Shown: positions 44,863 to 55,040, counted from the stretch's first letter. The stretch: 64,000 nucleotides of DNA from Rhodoligotrophos sp. CJ14 (GCF_038811545.1 NZ_CP133319.1:434001-498000); one strand, 5' to 3'. Numbers and translations are program-made. Notes: generated by a model not told the origin, from the sequence alone.

Positions 44863-45465
44863 TCAGGCATAGGCGTTCAGCCGCGCCACATAACGCGCCA
44901 TCATATCGATTTCAATGTTAACGCGATCCCCCGGGCGAACCCCGCCCCAGGTCGTCACCTGCTGGGTGTGCGGAATGATATTCACGCCGAACACATTGCC
45001 ATCCACTTCGTTCACCGTGAGCGAGGTGCCATCGAGGGTCACCGCGCCCTTTGGGGCGATGAATTTCGCCAGATGCTCTGGAGCAGCAAAGGTGAACCTG
45101 ACCGACTGGCCCTCATCCTCGCGGCTCAGCACCTCGGCCACCCCATCCACATGTCCTGTGACCAGGTGGCCGCCGAGCTCATCGCCGAGCTTGAGCGCCC
45201 GCTCAAGATTGATCCTCTGGCCGATTTTCCAGCCACCGAGCGTTGTGAAATTCAGCGTCTCCTGCGAGGCCTGCACCACGAACAAACCCCGATCATTCTT
45301 GTGGCGCCCCGTCTCAATCACCGTGAGACAAATGCCGGCGCAGGCGATCGAGGCCCCGATGGCGATTTCCTCGGGATCATAGCCACAGGCAATGCTCAGC
45401 CGCCGGTCGCCCTCGTCGCGCATGTCGACCAGCTCGCCGATATCTGTAACAATTCCGGTAAACAT
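44863..45465 (-). CDS. ribE: Riboflavin synthase alpha chain
   Basis: This 200-residue protein has two lumazine-binding barrel repeats: MFTGIVTDIGEL and GASIACAGICLTVIE in the first, HLVTGHVDGVAEV and VTLDGTSLTVNEVDG in the second. It dismutates two lumazine molecules to riboflavin. The true start is the ATG at 45465; the codon before it is an in-frame TTG. It lies 38 bp downstream of ribD. No separate FMN riboswitch was seen, since ribD overlaps nrdR. Confidence 0.97.
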   Translation of the reverse strand: MFTGIVTDIGELVDMRDEGDRRLSIACGYDPEEIAIGASIACAGICLTVIETGRHKNDRGLFVVQASQETLNFTTLGGWKIGQRINLERALKLGDELGGHLVTGHVDGVAEVLSREDEGQSVRFTFAAPEHLAKFIAPKGAVTLDGTSLTVNEVDGNVFGVNIIPHTQQVTTWGGVRPGDRVNIEIDMMARYVARLNAYA

Positions 45466-45503
45466 CAATATGCCCTAGCGCCAGCCCGTATGGCCAGCCG
45501 CCC

Positions 45504-46667
45504 CTATATGGTGAGCTGCAACCGCCTGACATAGACCGTCAGCCGATCTTCGCCAAATCTTTCTTGCCCGGTCGCAACGAAGCGCTCCGACTGGGTAATG
45601 GCGCCGAGCGGCAAGCCCGCCAGCGCATCGACACCCGCTGGACCCAACGGGCGCGAGGCTGTGAATAAGGCGACCTCATCCACCAGATCTGCCTCGAGTA
45701 AGGCCCTGGCGATGACGGCGCCCCCTTCCACCAGCACCCGCCCGATCCCGCGCTGCGCAAGTTCATGAAGGCCGCGCGCGAGATCAACCCCCTCGGGATC
45801 GCCGCCGCAGATGATCATGGAAACCCCGAGCGATTCGAGTGCGGTCCACGCCCCGGGCGAAGGCTCTCGCTGCGCCAAAACCCAGACCGGCGTGACGCTC
45901 ACATCACGCAACAGGCTTGCCTGCAGGGGAATGAGCCCGGCGGAGGCGACCACCACCCGGACTGGCGAGCGATCGGTCATGCCGGGCAGGCGGCATGTCA
46001 GCAGTGGGTCATCGACGATGATCGTGCGGTGCCCCACCAGAATGGCATCCGATGCTGCCCGCATCATATGGCTATGGGCTCGCGCTTGCGGGCCGGTGAT
46101 GGCGGTGGCAACGCCCGGCCGCTCGGCGATCTTGCCATCCGGTGAGACGGCAAGCTTGAGGATCACATGCGGCCGGCCCCGCTCCATGCGCGAAAGAAAG
46201 CCCGTAAGATCAAGCCTCGCTTCCGCGCTGCCAACCCCGGTGACGACCGCAATCCCCGCCGCGCGAAGCATCGCATTGCCGCGGCCGGAAACGCGTGGAT
46301 CTGGGTCATCGAATGTCGTGACCACTCGCGCGATGCCGGCATCGATGAGCCCTTTCGCGCAGGGCGGCGTCTTGCCGTAATGGGCGCAGGGCTCGAGCGT
46401 CACATAGGCGGTCTTGCCGCGCGCCTGATCACCTGCACGCGCCAGCGCCACCTGTTCTGCATGCGGCCGTCCCTCGCGGCCGGTCCAGCCCACCGCGATA
46501 ATGCGTGGCGGGCTGACGTCCTCATCCACGATCACGCAGCCGACCGCCGGATTGGCGCCGGTATTGCCTTGATTGCGCCGGCCAAGCCTCAGGGCGAGGT
46601 CCATGAAATGCGCATCATGGCCCCGCACATCAGCCGCGGCCGGCTGCGGGGCAGGCTTGGAACTCAT
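45504..46667 (-). CDS. ribD: Bifunctional diaminohydroxyphosphoribosylaminopyrimidine deaminase / 5-amino-6-(5-phosphoribosylamino)uracil reductase
   Basis: This 387-residue two-domain enzyme catalyses the second and third steps of riboflavin synthesis. The deaminase domain (about 15-155) has the zinc site HAE (69-71) and [12 protein letters not shown] (Cys94, Cys103). The reductase domain (about 160-385) has [16 protein letters not shown] and [20 protein letters not shown]. The ATG overlaps the nrdR stop by 4 bp, so translation is coupled. The gene lacks an obvious leader of its own. Confidence 0.97.
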   Translation of the reverse strand: MSSKPAPQPAAADVRGHDAHFMDLALRLGRRNQGNTGANPAVGCVIVDEDVSPPRIIAVGWTGREGRPHAEQVALARAGDQARGKTAYVTLEPCAHYGKTPPCAKGLIDAGIARVVTTFDDPDPRVSGRGNAMLRAAGIAVVTGVGSAEARLDLTGFLSRMERGRPHVILKLAVSPDGKIAERPGVATAITGPQARAHSHMMRAASDAILVGHRTIIVDDPLLTCRLPGMTDRSPVRVVVASAGLIPLQASLLRDVSVTPVWVLAQREPSPGAWTALESLGVSMIICGGDPEGVDLARGLHELAQRGIGRVLVEGGAVIARALLEADLVDEVALFTASRPLGPAGVDALAGLPLGAITQSERFVATGQERFGEDRLTVYVRRLQLTI

Positions 46668-47146
46668 TCCGATGTCTCGTCGAGCGAGCGCTCCCCTTCG
46701 CCGCTCAGCTCTCCCAGTAATTCCTCGAAATCCTTGGCCTCGCGGAAGTTCTTGTAGACCGAGGCAAAGCGCACATAGGCAACGTCGTCGAGTGCCTTCA
46801 ACGCCTCCATCACCAGCTTGCCGATCGTCTCGGAGCGGATTTCGGTTTCGCCCTGGCTCTCAAGCCGCCTGACTATACCGCTGGCCATCCGCTCGACCCG
46901 TTCAGGGTCCACCGGCCGCTTGCGCAGGGCAATCTGGAGCGACCGCATGAGCTTGTCACGCTCGAACGGCACCCGCCGGCCAGACCGCTTGACCACGATC
47001 AGCTCACGCAGCTGTACCCGCTCGAAGGTGGTGAACCGGCCGCCGCAGTCCGGGCAGAAGCGACGGCGCCGGATGGCGCCATTGTCCTCTGTTGGCCGGG
47101 AATCCTTCACTTGTGTCTCGGTATTCCCGCAATAGGGGCAACGCAT
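46664..47146 (-). CDS. nrdR: Transcriptional repressor NrdR
   Basis: This 160-residue protein represses ribonucleotide reductase genes in response to ATP/dATP. The N-terminal zinc ribbon has C3, C6, C31 and C34 (MRCPYCG and [11 protein letters not shown]), followed by an ATP-cone domain (about 49-139; [20 protein letters not shown]). It lies between glyA and ribD, 28 bp after glyA, the usual alphaproteobacterial position. No nrd gene is in the window, so targets are elsewhere. Confidence 0.97.
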   Translation of the reverse strand: MRCPYCGNTETQVKDSRPTEDNGAIRRRRFCPDCGGRFTTFERVQLRELIVVKRSGRRVPFERDKLMRSLQIALRKRPVDPERVERMASGIVRRLESQGETEIRSETIGKLVMEALKALDDVAYVRFASVYKNFREAKDFEELLGELSGEGERSLDETSE

Positions 47147-47174
47147 CCCTAAACCCCCCTTTCCGCTGAGCCCG

Positions 47175-48482
47175 TCAGCTATAGATCGGGAAGCGGCTGG
47201 TCAGGTCGATCGCCTTTTGCTTGACCGCTGCTTCAACGGCAGCATTGCCCTGTTCCCCATTGTGCACAAGGCCATCAAGCACCTCGATGATCATCTCGCC
47301 CACCTGGCGGAACTCGGCCGGGCCGAACCCGCGCGTCGTTGCCGCCGGCGTGCCGAGGCGGATGCCGGATGTGACGGTCGGCTTCTCCGGATCGAACGGC
47401 ACCCCGTTCTTGTTGCAGGTGATATTGGCGCGCCCCAGTGCGGCTTCCGCATCCTTGCCCTTGAGCCCCTTGGGCCGCAGGTCAACGAGCATCAGATGCG
47501 TATCGGTGCCGCCGGACACGATATCGAAGCCGTTTTCTTTGAGCACGCCCGCGAGCACCTTGGCATTCTCGACCACCGTCCGCGCGTAGGTCTTGAACTC
47601 CGGCTGCAAAGCCTCACCGAACGCCACTGCCTTGGCCGCGATCACATGCATGAGCGGCCCGCCCTGAAGCCCCGGGAACAGCGCGGAATTGATCTTCTTC
47701 GCGATCTCCTCGTCATTGGTGAGCACCATGCCGCCGCGCGGGCCCCGGAGGGTCTTATGGGTGGTGGTGGTCGCCACATGCGCATAGGGGAACGGGCTTG
47801 GGTGAACGCCCGCCGCAACCAACCCGGCGAAATGAGCCATATCCACCATGAAATAGGCCCCGACCTCATCCGCGATCTCACGGAACCGTTTGAAGTCGAT
47901 GACGCGGGGATAGGCTGAACCGCCGGCGACGATCAGCTTTGGCTTATGCTCGCGCGCCAAGCGGGCAACCTCGTCGAAATCGATGAGGTGATCATCCTTC
48001 CTCACGCCGTACTGGACCGCCTTGAACCACTTGCCCGAAAGGTTCGGGGCAGCGCCATGGGTGAGATGGCCGCCGGCCGCGAGGCTCAAGCCCAGGAACG
48101 TATCGCCCGGCTGCAGAAGCGCGAGGAACACCGTCTGGTTCGCCTGCGCGCCCGAATGAGGCTGCACATTGGCAAAGCCGCAGTCAAACAGGGCCTTTGC
48201 GCGGCTGATGGCGAGCTCCTCAGCCACATCGACATATTGACAGCCGCCGTAATAGCGCCGGCCGGGATAACCCTCCGCATATTTGTTGGTCAGGATCGAT
48301 CCTTGCGCCTCAAGCACCGCCCGCGAGACGATATTCTCCGAAGCGATCAGCTCGATTTCGTGCTGCTGTCGTCCGAGCTCCTTGGCGATGGCCGCGGCAA
48401 GGTCGGGGTCGCGTTGGCTGAGGCTTTCGCTAAAGAAAGCGCGCTGCGGCGCCGCAACATCCCGGCTGGTTGAGGTCGACAT
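47175..48482 (-). CDS. glyA: Serine hydroxymethyltransferase
   Basis: This 435-residue PLP enzyme interconverts serine and glycine, charging THF to methylene-THF. Landmarks are [34 protein letters not shown], the [12 protein letters not shown]-type lysine site (here [14 protein letters not shown]) and [19 protein letters not shown] 48482 has AAGGAAC upstream. The extension to 48674 has no similarity. The gene leads into nrdR-ribD-ribE-ribH-nusB-thiL on the same strand. Confidence 0.97.
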   Translation of the reverse strand: MSTSTSRDVAAPQRAFFSESLSQRDPDLAAAIAKELGRQQHEIELIASENIVSRAVLEAQGSILTNKYAEGYPGRRYYGGCQYVDVAEELAISRAKALFDCGFANVQPHSGAQANQTVFLALLQPGDTFLGLSLAAGGHLTHGAAPNLSGKWFKAVQYGVRKDDHLIDFDEVARLAREHKPKLIVAGGSAYPRVIDFKRFREIADEVGAYFMVDMAHFAGLVAAGVHPSPFPYAHVATTTTHKTLRGPRGGMVLTNDEEIAKKINSALFPGLQGGPLMHVIAAKAVAFGEALQPEFKTYARTVVENAKVLAGVLKENGFDIVSGGTDTHLMLVDLRPKGLKGKDAEAALGRANITCNKNGVPFDPEKPTVTSGIRLGTPAATTRGFGPAEFRQVGEMIIEVLDGLVHNGEQGNAAVEAAVKQKAIDLTSRFPIYS

Positions 48483-48597
48483 CGGCAGTTCCTTTTGACG
48501 CAAGAGGATGGCACCCGATGCCGCATTAGCACACAGCGGCGTGCGGGCAAAGCACCGGAGAAGGGCAAATGTGGCGGTAAACTTCCTAGGGTAAAGA

Positions 48598-49812
48598 CTA
48601 GGCGGCCCGATCGAGCGACAATTGCTGCCAGAGCCCGTCCAGCGCATCCACGAGGAAGGCGAGATCCGCGTCACTATGCAACGGGCCGGGGGTCAGGCGC
48701 AGCCGCTCTGTTCCCCGGGGCACGGTCGGATAGTTGATCGGCTGCACGTAGATTGAGAACTCATCCAGCAGCCGGTCGCTGATCAGCTTGCAGGATACGG
48801 GATCGCCCACCAGCAGCGGCACGATATGGCTGGGGGACGCCATCACTGGCAGGCCGCGCTCGCCGAGCATCTGCTTGAGCCTGGCCGCCTGCCTTTGCTG
48901 GCGCGCCCGCTCGTCCTGCGAGATCTTCAAATGGCGGATGCTGGCGACGGCTCCTGCTGCCAGCACCGGCGCAAGCGACGTGGTGAAGATGAAGCCCGGC
49001 GCATGGCAGCGGATCGCATCGATCAGCACGTCAGAGGCCGTGATATAGCCGCCCATCAGTCCGAAGGCCTTGGCAAGCGTCCCCTCGATGATATCGACCT
49101 GATCGAGAACCCCATCCCGCTCGGCAATGCCACCGCCCCGCGGGCCATAGAGCCCCACCGCATGCACCTCGTCGAGATAGGTCAGCGCGCCATAGCGTTT
49201 GGCGAGCGCGCAGATCTCGGCGATCGGCGCGATATCCCCATCCATGGAATAGACGGATTCGAACGCCACGATCTTTGGCCGATCGGGATGAAGCTGAGCG
49301 AGCCGCCGCTCGAGATCGTCAAGATCGTTATGCCGGAAGATCTGCTTCTCACTGCGGCCGTGCTTGATGCCTTCGATCATCGAGGCATGATTGAGCTCAT
49401 CCGACAGGATGATGCAGCCGGGCATGAGCCGCGCCAGCGTCGACAGCGTCGCCTCATTGGCCATATAGCCCGAGTTGAACAGCAGCGCCCCGTCCTTCTG
49501 ATGAAGGTCGGCGAGTTCCCGCTCGAGCTCCACATGATAACGGGTCGTGCCCGAAATATTCCGGGTGCCGCCCGAGCCCGCCCCCGTCTCGTCCAGCGCC
49601 TCGTGCATCGCCGCAATGACCTTGGGATGCTGCCCCATGCCCAGATAGTCATTCGAGCACCAGATTGTGACCTCGCGTTCGCCATCTGCCCCGCGCAGGA
49701 TCGCTCGAGGATACTTGCCGCGCATGCGCTTCAGATCGGCGAAATACCGATACCGGCCCTCCTGCTTGAGGGCGCCAACCGCGTGTCTAAAGATCGCGTC
49801 ATAGTCGACCAT
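48598..49812 (-). CDS. hemA: 5-aminolevulinate synthase (ALAS)
   Basis: This 404-residue alpha-oxoamine synthase condenses glycine with succinyl-CoA, the first haem step in alphaproteobacteria. Visible segments are [37 protein letters not shown], the [16 protein letters not shown]-type region (here [17 protein letters not shown]), and the PLP lysine in [14 protein letters not shown]. The family-specific [20 protein letters not shown]-terminus distinguishes ALAS from KBL and BioF. ATG 49812 has GAGGT upstream. It is separated from glyA by 115 bp. Confidence 0.96.
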   Translation of the reverse strand: MVDYDAIFRHAVGALKQEGRYRYFADLKRMRGKYPRAILRGADGEREVTIWCSNDYLGMGQHPKVIAAMHEALDETGAGSGGTRNISGTTRYHVELERELADLHQKDGALLFNSGYMANEATLSTLARLMPGCIILSDELNHASMIEGIKHGRSEKQIFRHNDLDDLERRLAQLHPDRPKIVAFESVYSMDGDIAPIAEICALAKRYGALTYLDEVHAVGLYGPRGGGIAERDGVLDQVDIIEGTLAKAFGLMGGYITASDVLIDAIRCHAPGFIFTTSLAPVLAAGAVASIRHLKISQDERARQQRQAARLKQMLGERGLPVMASPSHIVPLLVGDPVSCKLISDRLLDEFSIYVQPINYPTVPRGTERLRLTPGPLHSDADLAFLVDALDGLWQQLSLDRAA

Positions 49813-50149
49813 CGGTACCTCGCGACGATGTCGGCACCCCGACTGCGCAGGCGTCGACAAGTTTGCGCCGGCAGCTCCGGGGCGGCGAGCATTCCGCGCG
49901 GATAGGCGGTGCTGACGAGGCTTACCCCAGCCACTGCGGAATGCAGCTTAGAATCTCTTGATCCTGGTGCAACGGCAAGCACCTAACATGTCAATCAGGA
50001 CCGGTCATGCGCACCCATTGCCGCAGTCGCGGATTGCCGCACTTCCATGAACGTGTGAGGTCGTATGGCAGGTAAAACGGCGGCCTCTTGCGAGATGCCG
50101 CCGTTTCCCAATCTCAGCGATACCGGGCCGCTACGATGGCCGGCACGCT
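49813..50149. other. 337-bp intergenic region between hemA and the L,D-transpeptidase gene
   Basis: The region should contain the hemA promoter and holds the terminator described at 50074-50106. A TTGATCCTGGTGCAA sequence near 49968 resembles an FNR/FixK box but its half-sites are spaced one base too far apart, so I do not call it. No gene is visible. Confidence 0.5.
50074..50106 (-). terminator. Strong rho-independent-type terminator downstream of the L,D-transpeptidase gene
   Basis: AAACGGCGGC at 50075-50084 is perfectly complementary to GCCGCCGTTT at 50097-50106, with a further three pairs inside the loop. On the minus strand the GC-rich stem is followed by TTTT, the classical layout. It lies 44 bp beyond the transpeptidase stop and insulates hemA. 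Confidence 0.85.
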
Positions 50150-51562
50150 CTAGTAAGTGCCGCCATTCGCCCGCTGCCAGGCGTCACGCGCACCCGCAAC
50201 CGGTGCTTGGCCGCCCGGCGCGGAGACCGCCATGGTCGGCTGCGCACCACCGCTCGGTTGAGGCGTCATCCCGGCATATTGGTCGATCGGCTCTGGCTGG
50301 CCTGCGACAAAGCCCGTTCCATCGAGCCGATAGATATCAGGCCGGAAATTGACGGTGCCATCCGGCATCGCCCAAGCCGTCATATAGACCATGCGCACCG
50401 GTGTGTTCTGGACCACGTCGACCTTGGTGTTCTGGCCGCTCGCGATCACCTGCTCGATGCGGGAGCGATCCCACCCGGCATTGGCGCGCAACAACCACTC
50501 CGTCACGATATGCACCTGGTCGACGCGCACGCAGCCCGAGCTGAAATACCGCGCTTCGGCCGTGAACAGGTTCTTGGTGGGCGTGTCATGCATGTAGACG
50601 GCGTACTTGTTGGGGAAGTGGATCTTCACCGTCGCCATCGCATTGTCATCGCCCGGATCCTGGCGGAAAATGTAGCGCTCTGGATCGAGAGTGGACCAGT
50701 CGATGCTCATCGGATCGATCTCGGGTCCGCCGAGGCCGTCATGGATGCGGATGCGCTGCTGGATGAGGAAGCTCGGGTCCTTCTGCGCCTTCGGGATGAT
50801 GTCCTTCTTCACGATGCTGGCCGGTGCGATCCAGTAAGGATTGAAGGTCACGTCGCTCACGCGGCTCAGCACCACCGGGCTCGGCCGGTCTGTCATGCCA
50901 ACCACCACATTGTGCACGGAATAGACGGTGCCATTCTCCACCGTCTCGAGCTGCGTGGCGGGGATATTGATGGTGATGTAATGGGCACCGAGATTTTTCG
51001 CATATTCCTTCATGCGCGGCAGATTTGCGCGCATGGTGAACAGCCGCTCCTCGACCGGCACATTGAGCGCATTGATCGTCTCGTTATCGACCGTGCCGGT
51101 CGTCATCAGCCCGTGATTCTTCTGGAATTTCTTCACGGCGTCGGCAAGTCCGGCGTCAAACACCATCGGGTCGGCGCCTCCATGCGCGCCGTAGCCCTCG
51201 ATCGCCAGCCGGTCGCGCAGCATGCCCACGAGCTGCCCCTGCCCGCCTTTGCTGAGCTTCTGGCCAGGCGGAAGCATTGGCCAACCGCCGCGGGAGGCGA
51301 TGATCTCGTAGCGCGCGATGGCATCCTGAAGGCTCGCCTCGCTCATGCTGTTGAGCATCGGCTGCACGTTCTTTCCATACGCGACATAGGTGATGGTCGG
51401 CGCCATCTGCTGAACGCTGTTCCAGGCCGAGAAATTGGCCGGCGCCTCGGCGCGGACGCTCTCGCTGAAGCCGACAACCAAGCTCGTGGTGGCCGCGAGG
51501 CCTCCCAGAAGGAATTTGCGGCGTGAGGTGGAACGACGCAAAATGGCAAGACTGGCCGTCAT
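50150..51562 (-). CDS. Periplasmic L,D-transpeptidase (YkuD domain, ldtP-like)
   Basis: The protein is about 470 residues. The N-terminus has a twin-arginine-like export signal (STSRRKFLLGG then a hydrophobic stretch). A peptidoglycan-binding-type segment follows (DAVKKF region at about 140-180), then the YkuD catalytic domain with HDTPTKNLF and the active-site SSGCVR motif (Cys at about 343). It forms 3-3 crosslinks or attaches proteins in the cell wall. ATG 51562 is used. The neighbouring MarR gene at 51805 matches the ldtR-ldtP pairing known from Liberibacter and Rhizobiaceae. A strong terminator follows. Confidence 0.9.
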   Translation of the reverse strand: MTASLAILRRSTSRRKFLLGGLAATTSLVVGFSESVRAEAPANFSAWNSVQQMAPTITYVAYGKNVQPMLNSMSEASLQDAIARYEIIASRGGWPMLPPGQKLSKGGQGQLVGMLRDRLAIEGYGAHGGADPMVFDAGLADAVKKFQKNHGLMTTGTVDNETINALNVPVEERLFTMRANLPRMKEYAKNLGAHYITINIPATQLETVENGTVYSVHNVVVGMTDRPSPVVLSRVSDVTFNPYWIAPASIVKKDIIPKAQKDPSFLIQQRIRIHDGLGGPEIDPMSIDWSTLDPERYIFRQDPGDDNAMATVKIHFPNKYAVYMHDTPTKNLFTAEARYFSSGCVRVDQVHIVTEWLLRANAGWDRSRIEQVIASGQNTKVDVVQNTPVRMVYMTAWAMPDGTVNFRPDIYRLDGTGFVAGQPEPIDQYAGMTPQPSGGAQPTMAVSAPGGQAPVAGARDAWQRANGGTY

Positions 51563-51804
51563 ATCGGGTCCCAAACTGTTCACAAGATGCTGAGTGGCCG
51601 CCAAGCCGGTCATTTCGCAAGGGCTATCATGATGATGGCCTCTTAGCAGCCTCAGACACTTCGGTCAAAAAGCATACGCAAGGAATTATGGCGCGCCTAA
51701 GGTAAACGGGACCCTAACGATCCGCAACAGAATGAACCACCTTCCGCCGGCTCCCCTAAACCTTTGCGATCTCAAGCCTTTTAATACAACGTGATGCGAA
51801 TTTG

Positions 51805-52314
51805 CTACAGCCGGTAACGGATTTGATCGAGCCAGAACCGTTCGAGCCGCGCCAGTGACCGGTTGAGCCGGTAGAACTCGTCCGCCGAGAGGCCGCCGAC
51901 CGCCTCGATCGAGCCGAGATGCCGGTCATAGAGCGCATCGACCCGCCGCCGCACCTCCTGCCCGCGCGGTGTCAGGCTGATCCGGACCGACCTTTTGTCC
52001 GCCGGCGAGCGCTCGTGGTTGATATAGCCGCCCTCGACCAGCTTCTTGAGGTTGTAGGAAACGTTTGAGCCGAGATAGTGACCGCGGGACCTGAGCTCGC
52101 CTGCCGTGAGCTCGCTGTCGCCGATATTGAACAGCAACAGCGCCTGCACGGCGTTGATTTCCTGCTCGCCCGTGCGCTCGAACTCGTCCTTTACCACATC
52201 GAGCAGTCGTCGATGCAACCGCTCGATCAGCGTCAGCGACTCGAGATAGCTGCTCTTGATTGCTTCCTTGCGGTCACCTTCGGGACGCGGAGCTCTCTCA
52301 TTTGCGACATTCAT
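51805..52314 (-). CDS. MarR-family regulator, LdtR-like
   Basis: This 169-residue winged-helix regulator reads SYLESLTLIERLHRRLLDVV, then EINAVQALLLFNIGDSELTAGELR, the recognition region YLGSNVSYNLKKLVEGGY and the wing SPADKRSVRISLT. This closely follows LdtR, which controls the adjacent L,D-transpeptidase gene and osmotic-stress functions in Hyphomicrobiales. ATG 52314 is used; the frame to 52335 adds 7 residues. It is 242 bp upstream of the transpeptidase gene on the same strand. An imperfect inverted repeat lies just before its start. Confidence 0.88.
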   Translation of the reverse strand: MNVANERAPRPEGDRKEAIKSSYLESLTLIERLHRRLLDVVKDEFERTGEQEINAVQALLLFNIGDSELTAGELRSRGHYLGSNVSYNLKKLVEGGYINHERSPADKRSVRISLTPRGQEVRRRVDALYDRHLGSIEAVGGLSADEFYRLNRSLARLERFWLDQIRYRL

Positions 52315-52322
52315 GTCTGATA

Positions 52323-52374
52323 CCTGCCTGACCAATGGAGGATCTTACGCAGTCCTCGTCTTATGGTCGGCAGG
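52323..52374. repeat. Imperfect inverted repeat upstream of the ldtR-like gene
   Basis: CCTGCCTGACC at 52323-52333 is the reverse complement of GGTCGGCAGG at 52365-52374 apart from one extra base, with a 31-nt spacer. It begins 9 bp upstream of the regulator's ATG, so it could be an operator for autoregulation or a leader stem. The rest of the 258-bp gap to the dehydrogenase holds nothing recognised. Confidence 0.4.
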
Positions 52375-52572
52375 TTCAGGCAATGCGCGTTAAAATCGTC
52401 TCAAACCGCTGGGTTAACATAAGCTTAGACGACTTTGACGTGAGGAAAGATGCCGGATTTTTCTTACAATGTGAATCAAATGCTTCGTGGATCTTGCGAA
52501 AGCCTTGACACACATCCTGAATAGATTGTTAGCCAGCATCTTCCCGCGTGTGCAATTCGATAGACGATCGTC

Positions 52573-53466
52573 TCAGCCGCGCTCGCGCAGCATCTTGATG
52601 ATGCCGGAGAAGTCGACCGATCCATGCCCGGCCTCCGCAAAGCGCGAATAGAGGGCCTCCGCCTCGGCGCCGAGTGGCGTCTGTGCGCCCACAGCCGCGG
52701 ACGCATCCTGCGCGAGCTTGAGATCCTTGAGCATCATGGCGGCGGTGAACCCGGCCTTGTAGTCGCGATTGGCGGGCGAGGTCGGCACGGGTCCCGGCAC
52801 AGGGCAATAGGTGGTCAGCGACCAGCACTGTCCGGAAGATTTCGAAGACACATCGAACAGCTTTTGATGATCAAGGCCAAGCTTTTCAGCAAGGGCAAAG
52901 GCTTCGCACACCGCGATCATCGAAATTCCAAGGATCATGTTGTTGCAGATCTTGGCGGCCTGACCGGTTCCGCTGGCACCGGTGTGAACGATGGTCTTGC
53001 CCATCGCCGCAAGATAGGGCTGGGCCTTGGCGAACGCCTCCTCCGGTCCCCCAACCATGAAGGTCAGCGTGGCAGCCTCGGCACCCCCGACACCGCCGGA
53101 GACCGGCGCATCGACCATCGCCAGCCCCTTCTCGGCCGCAGCAGAGCCCACCGCCCGGGCACTGTCGACATCGATGGTGGAACAGTCGATCAAGAGCGCA
53201 TGGGACGCGGCAGCTGCGAGAATGCCGCCCTCGCCCAGATAAGCCTCGCGCACATGCTGGCCGGCGGGCAGCATGGTGATCACCACATCCGCGCCTCTGA
53301 CCGCCTCCGCCATGGAGCCCGCCTGATGGCCACCCAGACCTGCGAATTTCTCGACCGCCGCAGCGGCGAGGTCATATCCGCGGACCGTGTGGCCAGCCTT
53401 CACCAGGTTGGCCGCCATTGGCCCGCCCATGTTCCCAAGTCCGATAAAGCCGATCCTCGCCACCAT
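52573..53466 (-). CDS. 3-hydroxyisobutyrate dehydrogenase family protein (MmsB-like)
   Basis: This 297-residue beta-hydroxyacid dehydrogenase has the NAD-binding GFIGLGNMGGPMA (6-18), substrate-binding DAPVSGGVGGAE (119-130) and the catalytic lysine in GQAAKICNNM (K172). These match 3-hydroxyisobutyrate dehydrogenase of valine degradation, though tartronate semialdehyde reductases look similar. A strong AGGGAGGA lies directly before the ATG. It stands alone; no other valine-pathway gene is nearby. Confidence 0.9.
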   Translation of the reverse strand: MVARIGFIGLGNMGGPMAANLVKAGHTVRGYDLAAAAVEKFAGLGGHQAGSMAEAVRGADVVITMLPAGQHVREAYLGEGGILAAAASHALLIDCSTIDVDSARAVGSAAAEKGLAMVDAPVSGGVGGAEAATLTFMVGGPEEAFAKAQPYLAAMGKTIVHTGASGTGQAAKICNNMILGISMIAVCEAFALAEKLGLDHQKLFDVSSKSSGQCWSLTTYCPVPGPVPTSPANRDYKAGFTAAMMLKDLKLAQDASAAVGAQTPLGAEAEALYSRFAEAGHGSVDFSGIIKMLRERG

Positions 53467-53533
53467 AGTCCTCCCTGATCATTGGGCGGCTATTCCGGCG
53501 CTTTATCGGCGGCCGCCCGCGCTGACATCACTG

Positions 53534-54301
53534 TTACCGGCCGGAAACGGCCACCAGATCGTTGTAGCCGGCCAGCACAGCCGCCCGCGCCGCGCTGCTG
53601 CAGGCGATGCCATTGGCCTCCGACTCGCCGGCCATCTGCGCCGCATTGATCCGGCGCCGCGCGTGCTGCGTGACCATGACCTTATAGCGCGCGGTCAGCC
53701 GCTGCCAGAAATCGAGCTCCGTGTCATAATCGAGATAGTTGCACTTGCGCTCGAGGAAATAGGCACGGGCCTGGCCGCCATACCGCGCGATCGGGTCGCG
53801 GAGATTGACAGGCGCGATGCTCGAGCTCTGCACGGGCGGCACCACGACGGGCGCCGGTGGGGTTGGAGCGGCGGCGAAGCCTTGCCGGACCACGGTCTCC
53901 GGCGCTCGCGTCACCGCTGGCGCCCGTGGCGCGGCGGCGGCCGCAGCCTGGCCACTGCCGCTGCTTGCGACCGCTGTCCGCACCTCACCCATGATGGCGC
54001 GCACCGATTGTTCCTCGCTGCTGGAGCACCGCGGCGACTCGCTGCTGACGCGGTCGCGAACCGCCTGCATCTCGGCGACCGAAGATGCTTTCGTCGCCGA
54101 GATCTCGCTCAGCGCCGTATAATGCTTCAACTCGTCCATCTCGTCCGACGAGAGAAACCCGCAAGCCTCCGCGGCATTCCTGGCCTTGACGATCGCGCTG
54201 AAGGCCTCCAGCGCCTCGGACGATCGGCTTTGTGCAAAGGCACCCGTTCCCGCCGCGAGCGCCATAATCGGTATGGAGAGTAATAGAACGAACCTGTTCA
54301 T
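53534..54301 (-). CDS. Secreted protein of unknown function
   Basis: The protein is about 255 residues. A signal peptide comes first (NRFVLLLSIPIMALAAGTGAFAQ). Then a helical N-terminal part with Cys residues (SAIVKARNAAEACGFLSSDE, ESPRCSSSEE), an Ala/Pro/Val-rich linker (about 105-160), and a helical C-terminal part with two more Cys (ERKCNYLDYDTELDFWQRLT; GIACSSAARAA). The four Cys could form disulfides in the periplasm. I use ATG 54301 with GGAAGA upstream; GTG 54325 is possible. I do not recognise the family. Confidence 0.75.
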   Translation of the reverse strand: MNRFVLLLSIPIMALAAGTGAFAQSRSSEALEAFSAIVKARNAAEACGFLSSDEMDELKHYTALSEISATKASSVAEMQAVRDRVSSESPRCSSSEEQSVRAIMGEVRTAVASSGSGQAAAAAAPRAPAVTRAPETVVRQGFAAAPTPPAPVVVPPVQSSSIAPVNLRDPIARYGGQARAYFLERKCNYLDYDTELDFWQRLTARYKVMVTQHARRRINAAQMAGESEANGIACSSAARAAVLAGYNDLVAVSGR

Positions 54302-54514
54302 TGGCACAGTCTTCCGCTTGAGCACGCTGGTTCTCCCGCGAGACCAGTGGACAGCACATCCTTTCGTCCGATCCGAACGAAAAGGCTACCCGATTCTAAT
54401 GATTTTATTCGACTGGTACATGATTGGCACAGCCCCGTCCCGGTAACGAACCGATCGGCGAGGCAGCGAAACCATAATCTGCCCACAGCCCTTGGCAGGC
54501 TGCCGCCCGAGATC

Positions 54515-55024
54515 TCAGGCGGCCATCCCGCAGCATTTCTTGTATTTCTTGCCGCTGCCACAACTGCAAGGATCGTTGCGGCCGACCTTGGGCGTCTGCC
54601 GCACCACGGTTTCCTGACGGCGGCCGACCCTGCCATCCACATAGAACCAGCGCCCGTCCCGTCGGGTGAATCGCGAGGTCTCGTGATGGGTGCGGTCGGT
54701 GCCATCGACCCGGAAATGGGCGATGAACTCGACGACGCCGTCCCGATCTTGCGGCCCGCCGGCTTCCGTGCCCAGCACCTCGAGCCCCGTCCATTCGCTG
54801 TTGCGCGCCCAGTCGCTCGCGGACTGTCGGTCATAGTCGCGGCGCGCGCTCGGGGCGAGCGTTTCCTCGAGATAATCGATCGCCTGGACCGCATAGGCGC
54901 AATAGCGCGAGCGCATCAGCGCCTCCGCCGTGGGCGCCGCCGCTTCACCGGCGATATAGGGCCCGCAGCAATGGCCGAAGGGCTTTCCCGAACTGCACGG
55001 GCACTGATCAGATTGGGTGATCAT
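54515..55024 (-). CDS. YchJ-family protein with two SEC-C metal-binding motifs
   Basis: This 169-residue protein has SEC-C zinc motifs at both ends: [14 protein letters not shown] near residues 8-21 and [17 protein letters not shown] near 150-166. The middle is the UPF0225/YchJ NTF2-like domain ([33 protein letters not shown]). The function is unknown. The ATG at 55024 has AAGGAA upstream; the codon before it is a TTG. It is 16 bp downstream of ettA on the same strand, so the two are probably co-transcribed. Confidence 0.88.
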   Translation of the reverse strand: MITQSDQCPCSSGKPFGHCCGPYIAGEAAAPTAEALMRSRYCAYAVQAIDYLEETLAPSARRDYDRQSASDWARNSEWTGLEVLGTEAGGPQDRDGVVEFIAHFRVDGTDRTHHETSRFTRRDGRWFYVDGRVGRRQETVVRQTPKVGRNDPCSCGSGKKYKKCCGMAA

Positions 55025-55040
55025 CAATTCCTTGATCCTC

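Noticed and set aside
49959-49973. FNR/FixK-like box TTGATCCTGGTGCAA upstream of hemA
   Set aside because: The half-sites are one base further apart than the 14-bp consensus and the right half is weak.
52505-52533. TTGACA on the plus strand with a 17-nt spacer upstream of the mmsB-like gene's 3' end
   Set aside because: The -10 is poor and no gene starts downstream on that strand.
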